Shown: positions 1 to 9,534, numbered from the stretch's first letter. The stretch: 64,000 bases of DNA from Bin5 sp965261695 (GCA_965261695.1 OZ253474.1:1302001-1366000), one strand, 5' to 3'. Notes: generated from the letters alone by a model not told the origin. Translations and numbers: made by a program.

Positions 1-851
1 TGATGCCCGAGGAACACCAAGCCCACGGCTTGCAGGACGATCAACAGCGGCGCAAATATTGGGATTAGAAAGGGAAACGCCAGAGAAATCCCGATGATCA
101 GTCCCGTGATGGTGAATCCCAAGGCTCCGGCAACGATACTGGAAATTATAATCTTTGACACCATCTCCCCCCATTCGATCTTGCCTTCTGCATATTGCAG
201 GCCGCACTCCAAACAGGCGAGTAGGCCGCCCACGACGACGCCAACCATTCCGCCCCTGACCATGCCCTTTATGGTTTGGATGATGGCGAAGCGCATGGCT
301 TCGATGAGCAGGAGGCCTCTGGCAAGCGCTATGTCCGTAGGACTCATCGGACGAGCGCCCAGCATCTTGTTGCACGGAGAGCACCACCATATCCCGTTTT
401 CCGCGATTGTTGCCCCGCCCCATGCTTTGGGAATGATATGGGACCAGTCTTTTCCTTTGTGGAACTTTGACAGGGCTTCCGGACCGCCTGCCCGGATCGG
501 TGCAGGGATGGTCTCCCAGATTGCTTTCGCCAAGGGCATACTCTTATACTCACCCCCCGCATATTGGTACTTCAGTTTGAACTGTTGCGGCAATTTATCA
601 AAGTCCAGATTGCGGGCAAAGAAGTTGAGAAAATTGCCTGCAACCCACAACCCTCCTAAGCCCGATGCTATCCAGTTCTGGACTTCAAGATCGTTCAGGA
701 GGTCGGTTCCTTGCCGGATCGAGAGTGGAGAGGTTCCTTGTGCCTGTACAGGACTGGCGGGCGGAGATAAGGCGCCCGCCAAAGTCAGCGTCACGCCAAT
801 TCGCGTGGTTGACCGCAGGAATTGGCGACGGTTAAGGGTATGATCTGTCAT
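1..851 (-). CDS. Tat-exported HNH-like/membrane protein, paralogue A (3' end outside window)
   Basis: The frame is open from an ATG at 851 to the window edge (283 codons, no stop), so the C-terminus is missing. The N-terminus reads MTDHTLNRRQFLRSTT, a twin-arginine (Tat) signal ending in VQA. A region shared with two other proteins in this array follows, with WSHIIP...GG....NGIWWCSPCNKMLG. This matches the His, Asn and Asn spacing of HNH nuclease folds, and this copy keeps a CxxC pair typical of zinc-stabilised HNH domains. Two Gly-rich hydrophobic stretches come next, the second being FPFLIPIFAPLLIVLQ. A GGGAG ribosome site precedes the ATG. Export and nuclease-like fold are inferred; the target is unknown. 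It is the last visible gene of a minus-strand array. Confidence 0.75.
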   Translation of the reverse strand, partial: MTDHTLNRRQFLRSTTRIGVTLTLAGALSPPASPVQAQGTSPLSIRQGTDLLNDLEVQNWIASGLGGLWVAGNFLNFFARNLDFDKLPQQFKLKYQYAGGEYKSMPLAKAIWETIPAPIRAGGPEALSKFHKGKDWSHIIPKAWGGATIAENGIWWCSPCNKMLGARPMSPTDIALARGLLLIEAMRFAIIQTIKGMVRGGMVGVVVGGLLACLECGLQYAEGKIEWGEMVSKIIISSIVAGALGFTITGLIIGISLAFPFLIPIFAPLLIVLQAVGLVFLGH

Positions 852-914
852 TCTCGGCTCCCTGGAATTCAGTTTCGAAAAGAAGCTTGTAGCATGAGTT
901 TGGACCCACGCCAA

Positions 915-3524
915 CTATTTTACTTTTACTACGGGGCAATGAAATTCGACTGCAAAGTCCGTTGGGGCTACCTCAACGACGTATTGCTCGCCGGGCAAAT
1001 CCCATGCGATTGTACTGTCGTCTTCGCCTCTGAAATCGTTCAACCGTTGCCAGAAGCAGAAGAGTTCCTCCTGTGGTTCGCCTTTGTATTCGCCAGGGGC
1101 AATATCCAGTCCTACCACGTACATACCGGGAGGAACCGAAGCCAATAGCGGATCGCGAGGCTCAAGCTGCGCAATCGGCGCCAACTCACATTCTGTCGTA
1201 AAGGCAATGTCGTCAGACTGCACTTCCACATAGAACGGCCCTTCATGCAGTCCCATCGCGATAATGCTTTCGGGGTCTTGATTCAGATCACTCAATCGCG
1301 CCCACTTACAGATTGAACCCTCCCTAGCTTCACCTCGGTACACTCCTATGGGGCAGTCTTCACCGACTTCATAGGTGCCAGGATCAACGCACCGTGGCGG
1401 AGCAGCCGCCGCAACGCTTGAGAAGACGATTACAGTGGACTCATACCCTTCCAAATCGTTTGCCCATAAGGCGAATTTTTCCGAATCTTTTGCGACTTCA
1501 AGAATAGCGGTGCATATTGTGGGCGTGTTGGGCTTCAAAGAATAGGTACGCGGTGGGATTAGGGAGGGAGGGCACTCCACTTCGTCATCAATATATTCCA
1601 ATCGGTCGCCGAAGTGGCTGTACTTTCGGCCGTCATTGTCTTCCAATATCACACCATCATAACCGAGCGTATCAGACCCCTGATTCAGCAGCTGAAACTG
1701 TACTTTCACGAATCGCCCTTCTGTTGTCTCCGTATCCCCTTCTTCTTTCATCAAATCCTGACCAAGTTCTTCCACGGACAGAACTCGCCAGCACATGTCT
1801 CCAACTTCTACATCTTCGTCGACAAAGAAAAGGCGAACAGGTTGCAAATCAGACAGACCCAGGGAAACGATTTCGCTGCTAGCGTCGGCCCCACCAAGAT
1901 CGACTGCGATTAGAGCGAACTCTGTCGAATCTTGGGGAACTTCATAGATGCTAGTGCAAGTGGTTATTACGTTAGGCTTCAGCTTATATTGACCGACGAT
2001 TCCTCCCACGCACCTTTCGCTCTCGGAAATAAGATTGAACTTTCCCCGCTCATACTCACGGCCTTGGCTATCTCGCAGAATGGCGCCGCGAAAACCCAAA
2101 TCTGAACTCCCCTTATTGGTAAGTTTAAACCGCACCGCTACAAAACGCTCTTTTGTCTTCTCTCGTTTGCCTTCGACTTCCAGTACGTGGCCGAAGTCTT
2201 CAGCCGAAAGGACCTGCCAGCGCACGTCCCCGACCTGCATAACGTCGCCAATGGATCTGGGAGAGGTTGGCGGCAGATCCAAGCCGACAGTCTTGGGACT
2301 ATGCGTTTCACTTGACCCAAGCCCGCCTGCTGTGAGTACAAGACCCGTCGCATCCACTTTGATTTCATAGATGGTCGTACAGGTTGTCAGGATGTTGGGC
2401 TTAAGGACGAAAGGTTGCCACCTCCCTAACCACCACCAGCCAAAACACTCTTCGTCGTCGGCAATGAATTCCTTTGGGTAGTGAGGGATGGGAATCCATG
2501 GCACTCGATAATGCATATGTGCACGACCCTGGTTATCGTGCAACGGCAAGTCTTCGACGGCTTCGAAATCTAATGGGTTGCTGCCCACGTTCAGAAACTG
2601 AAAACGCACTTGGATGAATCGCTCGTCGGTTGTCTGCCTGTCGCCTTTCTCGTTCTTGAGTTCATGGCCTAGATTATGAGCGGAGAGTACGCGCCATTGC
2701 ACGTCTCCGACCTGAAATTCCTCCCCGATTGAATTGTCCGGCGGGGGGGCTGGCTGCCGCCCCCGATCACGTTCGACCATTGGGACCAGCACAATGTAGA
2801 CTCTCACCAGATCAGCGATATCGGGGTATTCAGATTCGTCATCGACCGGACGCACCGTCGCGTTCTCATCGGACGGGCCGGTGTTGGCAACGGACTGGCG
2901 GGGGGCCTGATTGGGGCCCGTTCCGGGTTCCTCATTGGCTTCCGTGCCCGCGTCCCACAAGAGCAACTCATGGGTAACATTCTGCAGCCCGATGGCCTTG
3001 CCGTCTTCATCGAACAAGGCGATGCCGTTTTCGACAGGAGCAAGGAACAGGTCATTGGATTGCACGAGCATGGTGGCGAAGGAGAGAAAGGGTGTTTCGG
3101 GTGAGGCGGTCACTTCGAATTCGTAGAATTCACGGGACTGCAACGGCCTGGGACTGTCGGCACAGACCGGCGTATTGAAGATACCCGCGGTCAGTCCTTT
3201 GGCGAGCAGAGAAGCTGCCAGTGCGGCCGGGTCGCCATCCTCGGCCAGCGCTTCCAACCCCTCATGGCGATCCGCTTCGCCACTGGTGAAGAGAGGGCCG
3301 GCCTCGCTATGCAGCACCCAGACGCCTGGCGCGAACAGGGTCGGCACATCACTCTCTGGAGAAACATTCTGGATACGCACGCGAAAGGTGGACGTATCGT
3401 GCGAATCATCGTCGACGGTCTGTGGGGCCGTTTGTGATTCGAATTGCGCAGATACATATCCGGTCGTAATGAGCAAAGTGAAGATAACTACAAGAGTCAA
3501 GCTCCAGATGCGCTTACAGAACAT
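915..3524 (-). CDS. Secreted mosaic protein: spondin domain, three DUF4352-like domains, two Cys/Trp repeats
   Basis: 869 residues. Residues 1-27 are a Sec signal peptide ending in VSAQ, and AAGGAG lies 8 nt before the ATG. Residues about 45-200 resemble bacterial spondin domains (FRVRIQNVSPES, LFAPGVWVLH, GPNQAPRQ). Three similar beta-sandwich-like units follow at about 270-400, 425-545 and 565-690. Each begins VGDVxWRVLSAxxxGxxL, with a later RFxxVxFxLxN strand, as in DUF4352/telokin-like domains. Two copies of a roughly 65-residue domain (GxYxVGxDIxPGxYxG ... CxW ... YVxVxxxDxA ... C) close the protein at about 715-780 and 798-869. The same domain occurs in the four other secreted genes or remnants of this array. 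A cell-surface or adhesive role is likely; no enzyme motif is visible. Confidence 0.8.
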   Translation of the reverse strand: MFCKRIWSLTLVVIFTLLITTGYVSAQFESQTAPQTVDDDSHDTSTFRVRIQNVSPESDVPTLFAPGVWVLHSEAGPLFTSGEADRHEGLEALAEDGDPAALAASLLAKGLTAGIFNTPVCADSPRPLQSREFYEFEVTASPETPFLSFATMLVQSNDLFLAPVENGIALFDEDGKAIGLQNVTHELLLWDAGTEANEEPGTGPNQAPRQSVANTGPSDENATVRPVDDESEYPDIADLVRVYIVLVPMVERDRGRQPAPPPDNSIGEEFQVGDVQWRVLSAHNLGHELKNEKGDRQTTDERFIQVRFQFLNVGSNPLDFEAVEDLPLHDNQGRAHMHYRVPWIPIPHYPKEFIADDEECFGWWWLGRWQPFVLKPNILTTCTTIYEIKVDATGLVLTAGGLGSSETHSPKTVGLDLPPTSPRSIGDVMQVGDVRWQVLSAEDFGHVLEVEGKREKTKERFVAVRFKLTNKGSSDLGFRGAILRDSQGREYERGKFNLISESERCVGGIVGQYKLKPNVITTCTSIYEVPQDSTEFALIAVDLGGADASSEIVSLGLSDLQPVRLFFVDEDVEVGDMCWRVLSVEELGQDLMKEEGDTETTEGRFVKVQFQLLNQGSDTLGYDGVILEDNDGRKYSHFGDRLEYIDDEVECPPSLIPPRTYSLKPNTPTICTAILEVAKDSEKFALWANDLEGYESTVIVFSSVAAAAPPRCVDPGTYEVGEDCPIGVYRGEAREGSICKWARLSDLNQDPESIIAMGLHEGPFYVEVQSDDIAFTTECELAPIAQLEPRDPLLASVPPGMYVVGLDIAPGEYKGEPQEELFCFWQRLNDFRGEDDSTIAWDLPGEQYVVEVAPTDFAVEFHCPVVKVK

Positions 3525-3583
3525 TGCCGCCTCTCCTTAGCCGTGGGGGTAAAGAACATTCCTTTCAAGACTCTCGTCCAAAG

Positions 3584-4867
3584 TCAGGATAGAGATAGCG
3601 AACCGGCACCTTTACGATTCGCGCTATTTCTATACTCGCTAATGCCTTGCAGCAACTCTTCAGTTGTTGAGATAGCCTCCTCGAATTCAGTCGCAACGAC
3701 GCGAGCAACAGACTCACCTATTGCGCCTGCATCGAACTCTGGCAGGACATCCCAATCCGAAATGGAATCCGTGATTTCACCAGTTTTATCTATTACAAAT
3801 TGGGTGTGGGTTGCGATCCACTCCCAGACGTTGTCTGCGCCCACCCGTATGGCCAACGCATCTAACCATCCCAAGACGGAACCCGAGCCTTCTTCTCTGA
3901 GTTCGTCGTAGGCATAGATCAGGGCACTCTGCGCGTTTCCCATTATGTCAGCAAAATCGGCCAACTTTCCAGCACCGTCCAGGACCTCCCACCATCCCTG
4001 CGCCAGCTTAACTAGATGGCGTCCCAAGAACACAAGAGAAACGATTTGAAGTACAAAAAACAACGGAGTAAATATGGGGATCAGAAATGGAAACAGCAAT
4101 GAAATTCCGATTACCAAGCCTGTGATGATTAGGCCCCCCAGACCGGCGAAGATGCTCGCCTTCACCATCTTGTCCACCATTTGAGCCCATGTAATTTTAC
4201 CTTCTGCATATTCGAGGCCGCACTCCAGACTGGCCAGCAGCGCGCCCGCAACAACACCAATTAAGGCCCCCTTCACCATTCCGTTCAACGTCAGCCTTAT
4301 GGTGGAACGAATTCCTTCAGACCGCAGCACCGCCCTGGCATCTGCCAGATCGGCGGCGCTCATTGCGTTCGGGCCTAGCCGCTTGTTCCTGATTGAGCTC
4401 CACCAGATTCCGTTGTCCGCGGTCGCCGGTCCTCCCACTGAGCGCGGCACAATATGCGACCAGTCCTTGCCCTTGTGGAACTTCCACACAGCCTCCGGCC
4501 CGGCGGCTCGCACCGGCGCAGGAACGCTTTCCCAAAGTCCTCGCGCCGCGGGCAAGCTCTTGTATTCGGCGCCCGCGTAGTGATACTTGACCTTCAGACT
4601 GGTAGGCAAGTTCTCAAAAGGAAGATTGTTGCGATATGAATTCAGAAAACGACCCGCTACCCACAAAGGTCCTTTACCTTCTGCCAAATCTTTCTGCACG
4701 GAAGGTAGTTTCAAGATCTCCAACCCCTCCGGAATCGGGATGAGAGTTCCTGTTTGAGCCTGAACGGTCGAGGAAGGAAGCCACAGGGTATTCGCCAGGG
4801 TCAGTGCCATGCCTACTTTTGCCGTTGACCGCAGGAAATGGCGGCGGTTAAAGGTATGATCTGTCAT
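3584..4867 (-). CDS. Tat-exported HNH-like/membrane protein, paralogue B
   Basis: 427 residues from the ATG at 4867, which aligns with paralogue A's start and has a GGGAG site. An upstream in-frame TTG at 4873 is less likely. Tat motif NRRHFLRS is at residues 7-14 and the probable cleavage site is after VQA (37). The HNH-like core is at 131-165 (H138 in SHIVP, GG 145-146, N152, N161), but the CxxC seen in paralogue A is replaced by SSIR. Hydrophobic segments lie at about 197-215 and 236-285, followed by a soluble tail. His, Gly-Gly and Asn positions are shared by all three paralogues, which suggests the fold is under constraint. It follows chimeric remnant 1 by 63 bp. Its activity is unproven: the Asp that often precedes the HNH histidine is Ser here. 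Confidence 0.78.
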   Translation of the reverse strand: MTDHTFNRRHFLRSTAKVGMALTLANTLWLPSSTVQAQTGTLIPIPEGLEILKLPSVQKDLAEGKGPLWVAGRFLNSYRNNLPFENLPTSLKVKYHYAGAEYKSLPAARGLWESVPAPVRAAGPEAVWKFHKGKDWSHIVPRSVGGPATADNGIWWSSIRNKRLGPNAMSAADLADARAVLRSEGIRSTIRLTLNGMVKGALIGVVAGALLASLECGLEYAEGKITWAQMVDKMVKASIFAGLGGLIITGLVIGISLLFPFLIPIFTPLFFVLQIVSLVFLGRHLVKLAQGWWEVLDGAGKLADFADIMGNAQSALIYAYDELREEGSGSVLGWLDALAIRVGADNVWEWIATHTQFVIDKTGEITDSISDWDVLPEFDAGAIGESVARVVATEFEEAISTTEELLQGISEYRNSANRKGAGSLSLS

Positions 4868-4930
4868 TCTCAACTCCCTAGAATTCAGTTTGGAAAATAA
4901 GCGAGTAGCCTAGGTTTGGAACCAGGCCAA

Positions 4931-5415
4931 CTATTCGACTTTTTCAACGGGACACCCGCAGCGCACCGCGTAGTCCGTCGAGGATACGGCAACATAGTAT
5001 TGCCCATCGGGCGTGCCGATTGCTTTGACACTATCTGAATCTCCCCGGACACCGTTCAGACCTTCCCAGGTGCAGAGTTCGCCTTGCGACGCCTCCCCTT
5101 TGTACAGACCCGGCGCAATGTCCCTGCCGACCAGGTAGGCGCCGACGGGAACCGAGGTCAGGAATGCGGCGCGCGCCCTTGGCGAGGACAACGACCTCAT
5201 CGCGCACGCCGCGGCTGTGGATCCACTGACCAACGGCGCGCTCATTGTCGCCGCCGCCGTAGACATGGGCGGTGTCTAAAGCAGTTGCCGCCGGCCGCGT
5301 GAAAAGCGTCCAGCACGGCAAAGGCGGCATCGAGATTACCGGTATTGATCCACATCGTCCCCTGCACGAGCCGGGAAACCGGTTTGTCGATGCCGGGAAT
5401 GTCGGAATAGAGCAT
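4931..5415 (-). pseudogene. Chimeric remnant 1: aldo/keto-reductase 5' fragment joined out of frame to a Cys/Trp secreted domain
   Basis: From the ATG at 5415 the minus strand encodes an aldo/keto-reductase N-terminus (MLYSDIPGIDKPVSRLVQGT, then HVYGGGDNERAVGQWIHSRG), stopping after about 80 residues at VVLAKGA. One extra base near 5279, relative to the second copy at 7128-7611, shifts the frame inside this fragment. From about 5160 a different frame encodes VPVGAYLVGRDIAPGLYKGE to the stop at 4931, which is the Cys/Trp domain ending the spondin protein. That domain has no signal peptide of its own here. A conserved junction in two copies shows that the fusion preceded duplication. I read it as a decayed gene, though the 3' domain could still be expressed from an internal start. 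Confidence 0.7.
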
Positions 5416-5452
5416 GTAAGAAACTCCCCGGTAAGAATCTTCTATTCGGTCA

Positions 5453-7003
5453 CTACTCGGGTCGGAAAGTACCCACGATCTGATCTATCTGCTGCTGCTT
5501 GTCCTCAACATCCTTTGAAGGGATCACCACAACCAAGATGTAGGCCGTATCGTTTGCCCGCAATGCTGTAATGGCGGCATGGGCGTCGAAGAGACCTTGG
5601 CTGCTGAGATCTGCCGTGGCAACTCCGAGAATGGAGGGCAAATTGTTGGTCGTTCCAGCCTCCAGACTTTGTACGTCCACAGGATCCAATTCATCAGATT
5701 CCATAATTTCTCTTAGCCACTTCACTACGTTTTCTGTCGGAATGTCATCGTCGAGAGGCGCTATCCCCGCGTACAAGATTGATGAGATAGGCGGGCTGGA
5801 GAAGATGGCCAATTCTATCGCGACATGGCCTGCGTTTTCGGCTCCAGGCATTGCAAGGAGCTCATCCACTTCCTGTGCGGCGCTGGGGTCAACGAAACGC
5901 ATGACCTGGCTCAGTTGGCCACTCTGCAGGTCGAAGACAGACCAACCTCGTGGGACTGCCAACGAATAACCGAGACGCCTGTTGACGACCGGGCTCCAGC
6001 CCCGGGGAATCGTCACAACCGGGGTTGGCGGAGCTGTCGCAGCAGGTTCTTCCTCGGTGTCCCCTGCAGAAGTATCTTGTAAAGAGAACCAAACACGCTT
6101 ATCGTCCGAAAGAAAGTCTGGATACAAAATCATCACGAGAGAGTCGGCATCCAACGATGCTATTTGCCAGCACTCAGCTCCTTCTATCTGGCCACCTCTG
6201 AAGAGTTCCGGGTCAGAGAATTCGTTAGGGATAGCGCCGCAACTGTTCTCGAACGTCGTATATACAACGCCACTGGAGCCTAGCGCACGCAACCGATAGC
6301 TACCGTCGAATCTAGTGGATCCTGAGCCGATGTACTTAGCCTTCACAGTTACCATGAAGAACTGGTTACCTTGTTCTGGTGGATCGTTCCACGGATTCTC
6401 GTTAATAACGTCCTTAGTTGCATCCGCTGCAGTCTTTACGACCGTTATCTCCCAAGAACCAACTCTTACAGCCTGACCAAATGGTACTGGATTCCCGCGA
6501 CTGCCCAAGCTACCCGTAAGTCTCTTCGTTTCTGGAGTTGGAGTAGGTGCAGGTGTCGGCCTTGCGGTCGGAGTTGGCGCAGATTTGGCGGTAGGAGCCG
6601 GTGTCGGTGTGGCTGTTGGCGTTGGGTTTGGCGTTGATGCTGACCTAGGCGTTGAAACTTGCTTGATGAGAGTCCATGAACCACAGTCACTCGTCATAAA
6701 TCCTGCGTCCGTTGGAGAGATTTCGACAATGGGACGGACGACTCCATAGTCAATAGCAATAAGATCATCAGTAGTGCCGCCGAAACCACTAAGCCGCTTC
6801 CAAGAACATTGCGCGCCTCCCGGGGCCGAGTAAATCCCTGCGGAAACCTCATTGCCCACCAACCACGTACCATCAAGGATCGCTGCTAAAGGAAGTTCAG
6901 CCGTGGCTGTGGGCGTTTCTTCTTGTGCCGATGCGTGCCCGGCCACTGTGATCACAAAGGTGAGTAATAAGATTGCTATTGTCCACATACGTCTGACACT
7001 CAT
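5453..7003 (-). CDS. Secreted Cys/Trp domain, Pro/Thr linker, DUF4352-like and PsbP-like domain protein
   Basis: 516 residues from the ATG at 7003, chosen over the upstream ATG at 7045 because GGAGGAG lies just before it and a signal peptide (MSVRRMWTIAILLLTF ... ASAQ) starts there. After the signal come a Cys/Trp domain (DGTWLVGNEVSAGIYSAPGG, CSWKRLSGFGG), a Pro/Thr/Ala linker (PTPTATPTPAP) and a DUF4352-like beta domain. The C-terminal domain starts GYSLAVPRGW and resembles the PsbP/Mog1/DUF1795 fold seen in many Chloroflexota lipoproteins. The same C-terminal domain occurs twice in the next gene upstream (7647-9446). Probably exported and surface-exposed; the ligand is unknown. Confidence 0.75.
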   Translation of the reverse strand: MSVRRMWTIAILLLTFVITVAGHASAQEETPTATAELPLAAILDGTWLVGNEVSAGIYSAPGGAQCSWKRLSGFGGTTDDLIAIDYGVVRPIVEISPTDAGFMTSDCGSWTLIKQVSTPRSASTPNPTPTATPTPAPTAKSAPTPTARPTPAPTPTPETKRLTGSLGSRGNPVPFGQAVRVGSWEITVVKTAADATKDVINENPWNDPPEQGNQFFMVTVKAKYIGSGSTRFDGSYRLRALGSSGVVYTTFENSCGAIPNEFSDPELFRGGQIEGAECWQIASLDADSLVMILYPDFLSDDKRVWFSLQDTSAGDTEEEPAATAPPTPVVTIPRGWSPVVNRRLGYSLAVPRGWSVFDLQSGQLSQVMRFVDPSAAQEVDELLAMPGAENAGHVAIELAIFSSPPISSILYAGIAPLDDDIPTENVVKWLREIMESDELDPVDVQSLEAGTTNNLPSILGVATADLSSQGLFDAHAAITALRANDTAYILVVVIPSKDVEDKQQQIDQIVGTFRPE

Positions 7004-7127
7004 GAATTTTACTCCTCCACTTCTCTGAGTGGGAAAACTGTCCAAAAAGAATTTCTAGAATTGTGAGCTCCCCTCGCCAAGACATCCGCGTTAAGTCAAG
7101 GGGACTGAAGGGACTAAGCTGAGTCGA

Positions 7128-7611
7128 TTACTCTACCTTCACCACCGGACAGCCGAAGCGCGCCGCGTAGTCAGCCGAAAATACGGTAACATAGTATTGC
7201 CCGTCGGGAGCGCCGATTTCTTTGACACTATCTGAATCTCCCCGGACACTGTTCAGACCTTCCCAGCTGCAGAGTTCGCCTTGCGACGCCTCCCCTTTGT
7301 ACAGACTCGGCGCAATGTCCCTGCCGACCAGGTAGGCGCCGACGGGAACCGAGGTCAGGAATGCGGTGCGCGCCTTTGGCGAGGATAACGAACTCGTCGC
7401 GCACGCCGCGGCTGTGGATCCACTGACCGACGGCGCGCTCGTTGTCGCCGCTGCCGTAGACATGGTCGGTGTCGATGCAGTTGCCGCCGGCCGCGTGAAA
7501 AACGTCCAGCGCGGCAAAGGCGGCATCGAGATTGCCGGTATTGATCCACATCGTCCCCTGCACAAGCCGGGAAACCGGTTTGTCGATGCCGGGAATAACG
7601 GAATAGAGCAT
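7128..7611 (-). pseudogene. Chimeric remnant 2: aldo/keto-reductase 5' fragment plus Cys/Trp domain
   Basis: A close copy of remnant 1. The ATG at 7611 opens an aldo/keto-reductase N-terminus (MLYSVIPGIDKPVSRLVQGT; later GGNCIDTDHVYGSGDNERAV) that stays in frame to VILAKGAH near 7375. The reductase then stops and a different frame encodes the Cys/Trp domain (SVPVGAYLVGRDIAPSLYKG ... CSWEGLN ... YYVTVFSADYA) to 7128. The reductase lacks the rest of its TIM barrel, including the catalytic Lys/His region, so it cannot be active. The domain lacks an in-frame export signal, so the locus is called a pseudogene. It lies 125 bp upstream of the 5453-7003 gene's start and shares its leader with remnant 1. 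Confidence 0.7.
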
Positions 7612-7646
7612 GTAAGAAACTCCTCGTTGAAGATTTTTGTCAGTCG

Positions 7647-9446
7647 CTATTCAGGTCGGAAAGTACCTACGATCTGGTCTATCTGCTGCTGCATGGCCTC
7701 GGCATCTCCTGCCGGAACAGCCACAAACAGGATGTAGGCTTTATCGTTTGCCCGCAACGCCGTCATGACAGCATGGGCATCGAACAGACCGTGGTCACTA
7801 AGGTCGGCCGTGACAACTCCCTGTATGGAGGACAGATTGTTGGTCGTCCCGGCCTTCAGACTCTGCACTGCCAGGGGGACCAGATCGAACGTCTCAATCT
7901 CTTCCTCAATCTGCTGGATCACACTTTCCGTCGTCATCCCGTCTTCCAGCGGTGCGATGCCGACACCCGCGACAGCTTTGATGGGCGGCCTGGAAAAAAT
8001 GTCCAATTTCACCGCAACATGGCCTGCGTTTTCTGCTCCGGGAGTTGAAAGAAGCCCGCCCGCTTCCTGTGCTGCGCCAGGGTCAATGAACCGCAGAATC
8101 TGGCTCAGCTGGCCGCTGTGTACGTCAAGGACAAACCAGCCGCGCGGAACCGCCAGCGAGTAGCCGAGACGCCTGTTAACGACCGAGTTCCAACCCTGTG
8201 GGATTGTAACAATCGGGGTCGGCGCAACAGTCGGCGTGGGTATTGCTGTTGGCGACGGTGTTGGTGTTGCTGTTGGCAGCCGTGTCGGTGTTGCCGTTGG
8301 CGGCAGTGTCGGTGTTGCCGTAGGTCTCGCACTTACCTTCCATGCAGAGGTGGGCCTCGCTGTGGGCGTTACTCGCAGCGCGATGTATTTTGGCTGAAAT
8401 GTCCCGACAATCTGTTCGATAACCTCCTGCTTGGCCTCCGCCTTTTCCGACCGTGTTGCGATCGTCAAAAGGTAGGTCTTCTGGTTTGCCTGCACAAACG
8501 TAAAGACGAAATTGAGCTCGAGATCGATCTCCAGGTTCCGCCTGAGATCTAAGGAGGCAACCGCCTGAACCGCAGGCCACCCGTTGACCGTTTCTGCCTT
8601 TATGCTGTGCACCTGAACATCGCTAAAGGGCTCGATTGCCATATCCACGACTGCGACCAGTTCGTCGCCTGTAAACTCGTCGAACGCATAGGCCCTTGAC
8701 ACGTTAAGAAACAACGGGAAAGGTGGCCGCGCGAAAAGCTCACTTAGGTCGGGCTCAATCGCCATGACCCCGATGTTAAAGCCATCTGTGACATAGGGGG
8801 TCTCGAGCGAATGGCGCAGGGCAGCCAAGGCCTCTTCGCCGACAAGCCTTTCGACGATTGGGTTCTGAACTCCCGCTCGCAGGTCGAAGGTAACCCAGGG
8901 AAAAGGCACGGCCAGCGAGTAGCCCAGCCGATCATCCTCAATCCGCTTCCAGCCCCGTGGCGCCTCCACCGTAGCCAGGGGAATCGGGAATGCTGTTGGC
9001 GTCGGCAACGCGGTCGGTGCCATCGAGGCCGTTGGCAAGGGCGTAGACTTTGGCATGGGAGTTGCCGGCGGCGGCGGTTCCATCTCCATTGCAACGAGGG
9101 TCCACTCCCCGCAGTTGCTTGTCGAGAACCCTCTGTCGGTTTTGGTGATTTCAACAATCGGCCGCACTGCCCCGAAGGCGCTGGCAACGACTTCATCGGA
9201 CGTCCCGCCAAAACCGCTGAGCCGCTTCCAGGAGCACTGCTCCCCACCCGGTGCCGCGTAGATTCCCGCAGTCACTTCCTGTCCAACCAACCAGGTCCCG
9301 TCGGGAATCGCAGCCAGTGGGATTGCAGCCACCGCAGACGGCGTGGCCGGCGGCGTTCCTTCCTGCGCCGACGCCTGCCCGGCCGCAAAGATAAAAAAGA
9401 TAAGCACAAGAGTCGCTATTGACGAAAACCGCTTACGCTCTATCAT
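7647..9446 (-). CDS. Secreted protein: Cys/Trp domain plus two PsbP-like domains with Pro/Thr linkers
   Basis: 599 residues. The signal peptide (FSSIATLVLIFFIFAAGQAS) ends in ASAQ. The Cys/Trp domain (DGTWLVGQEVTAGIYAAPGG ... CSWKRLSGFGG ... NCGEWTL) is followed by a Pro/Thr/Ala linker and a first PsbP-like unit starting RLGYSLAVPFPW. A second linker made of TATPTPSPT-type repeats leads to a second unit starting RRLGYSLAVPRGW. Both units end in a QQIDQIVGTF- or EVIEQIVGTF-type motif, so they arose by internal duplication. The C-terminal half is a near copy of the C-terminal half of the 5453-7003 product. No strong ribosome site was seen. The role is unknown, probably extracytoplasmic binding or attachment. 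Confidence 0.75.
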   Translation of the reverse strand: MIERKRFSSIATLVLIFFIFAAGQASAQEGTPPATPSAVAAIPLAAIPDGTWLVGQEVTAGIYAAPGGEQCSWKRLSGFGGTSDEVVASAFGAVRPIVEITKTDRGFSTSNCGEWTLVAMEMEPPPPATPMPKSTPLPTASMAPTALPTPTAFPIPLATVEAPRGWKRIEDDRLGYSLAVPFPWVTFDLRAGVQNPIVERLVGEEALAALRHSLETPYVTDGFNIGVMAIEPDLSELFARPPFPLFLNVSRAYAFDEFTGDELVAVVDMAIEPFSDVQVHSIKAETVNGWPAVQAVASLDLRRNLEIDLELNFVFTFVQANQKTYLLTIATRSEKAEAKQEVIEQIVGTFQPKYIALRVTPTARPTSAWKVSARPTATPTLPPTATPTRLPTATPTPSPTAIPTPTVAPTPIVTIPQGWNSVVNRRLGYSLAVPRGWFVLDVHSGQLSQILRFIDPGAAQEAGGLLSTPGAENAGHVAVKLDIFSRPPIKAVAGVGIAPLEDGMTTESVIQQIEEEIETFDLVPLAVQSLKAGTTNNLSSIQGVVTADLSDHGLFDAHAVMTALRANDKAYILFVAVPAGDAEAMQQQIDQIVGTFRPE

Positions 9447-9534
9447 TTCTGCTACTCATCATTTGCAATGAGGCATTGCTCATGCCATACCTGGCTGTGC
9501 CGTACTCAGGCTGCAATGAGCAAGTCGGCGGCTC

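Noticed and set aside
7228..7611. Functional aldo/keto reductase
   Set aside because: Only about 80 of roughly 300 residues are present; most of the barrel and the catalytic Lys/His are missing.
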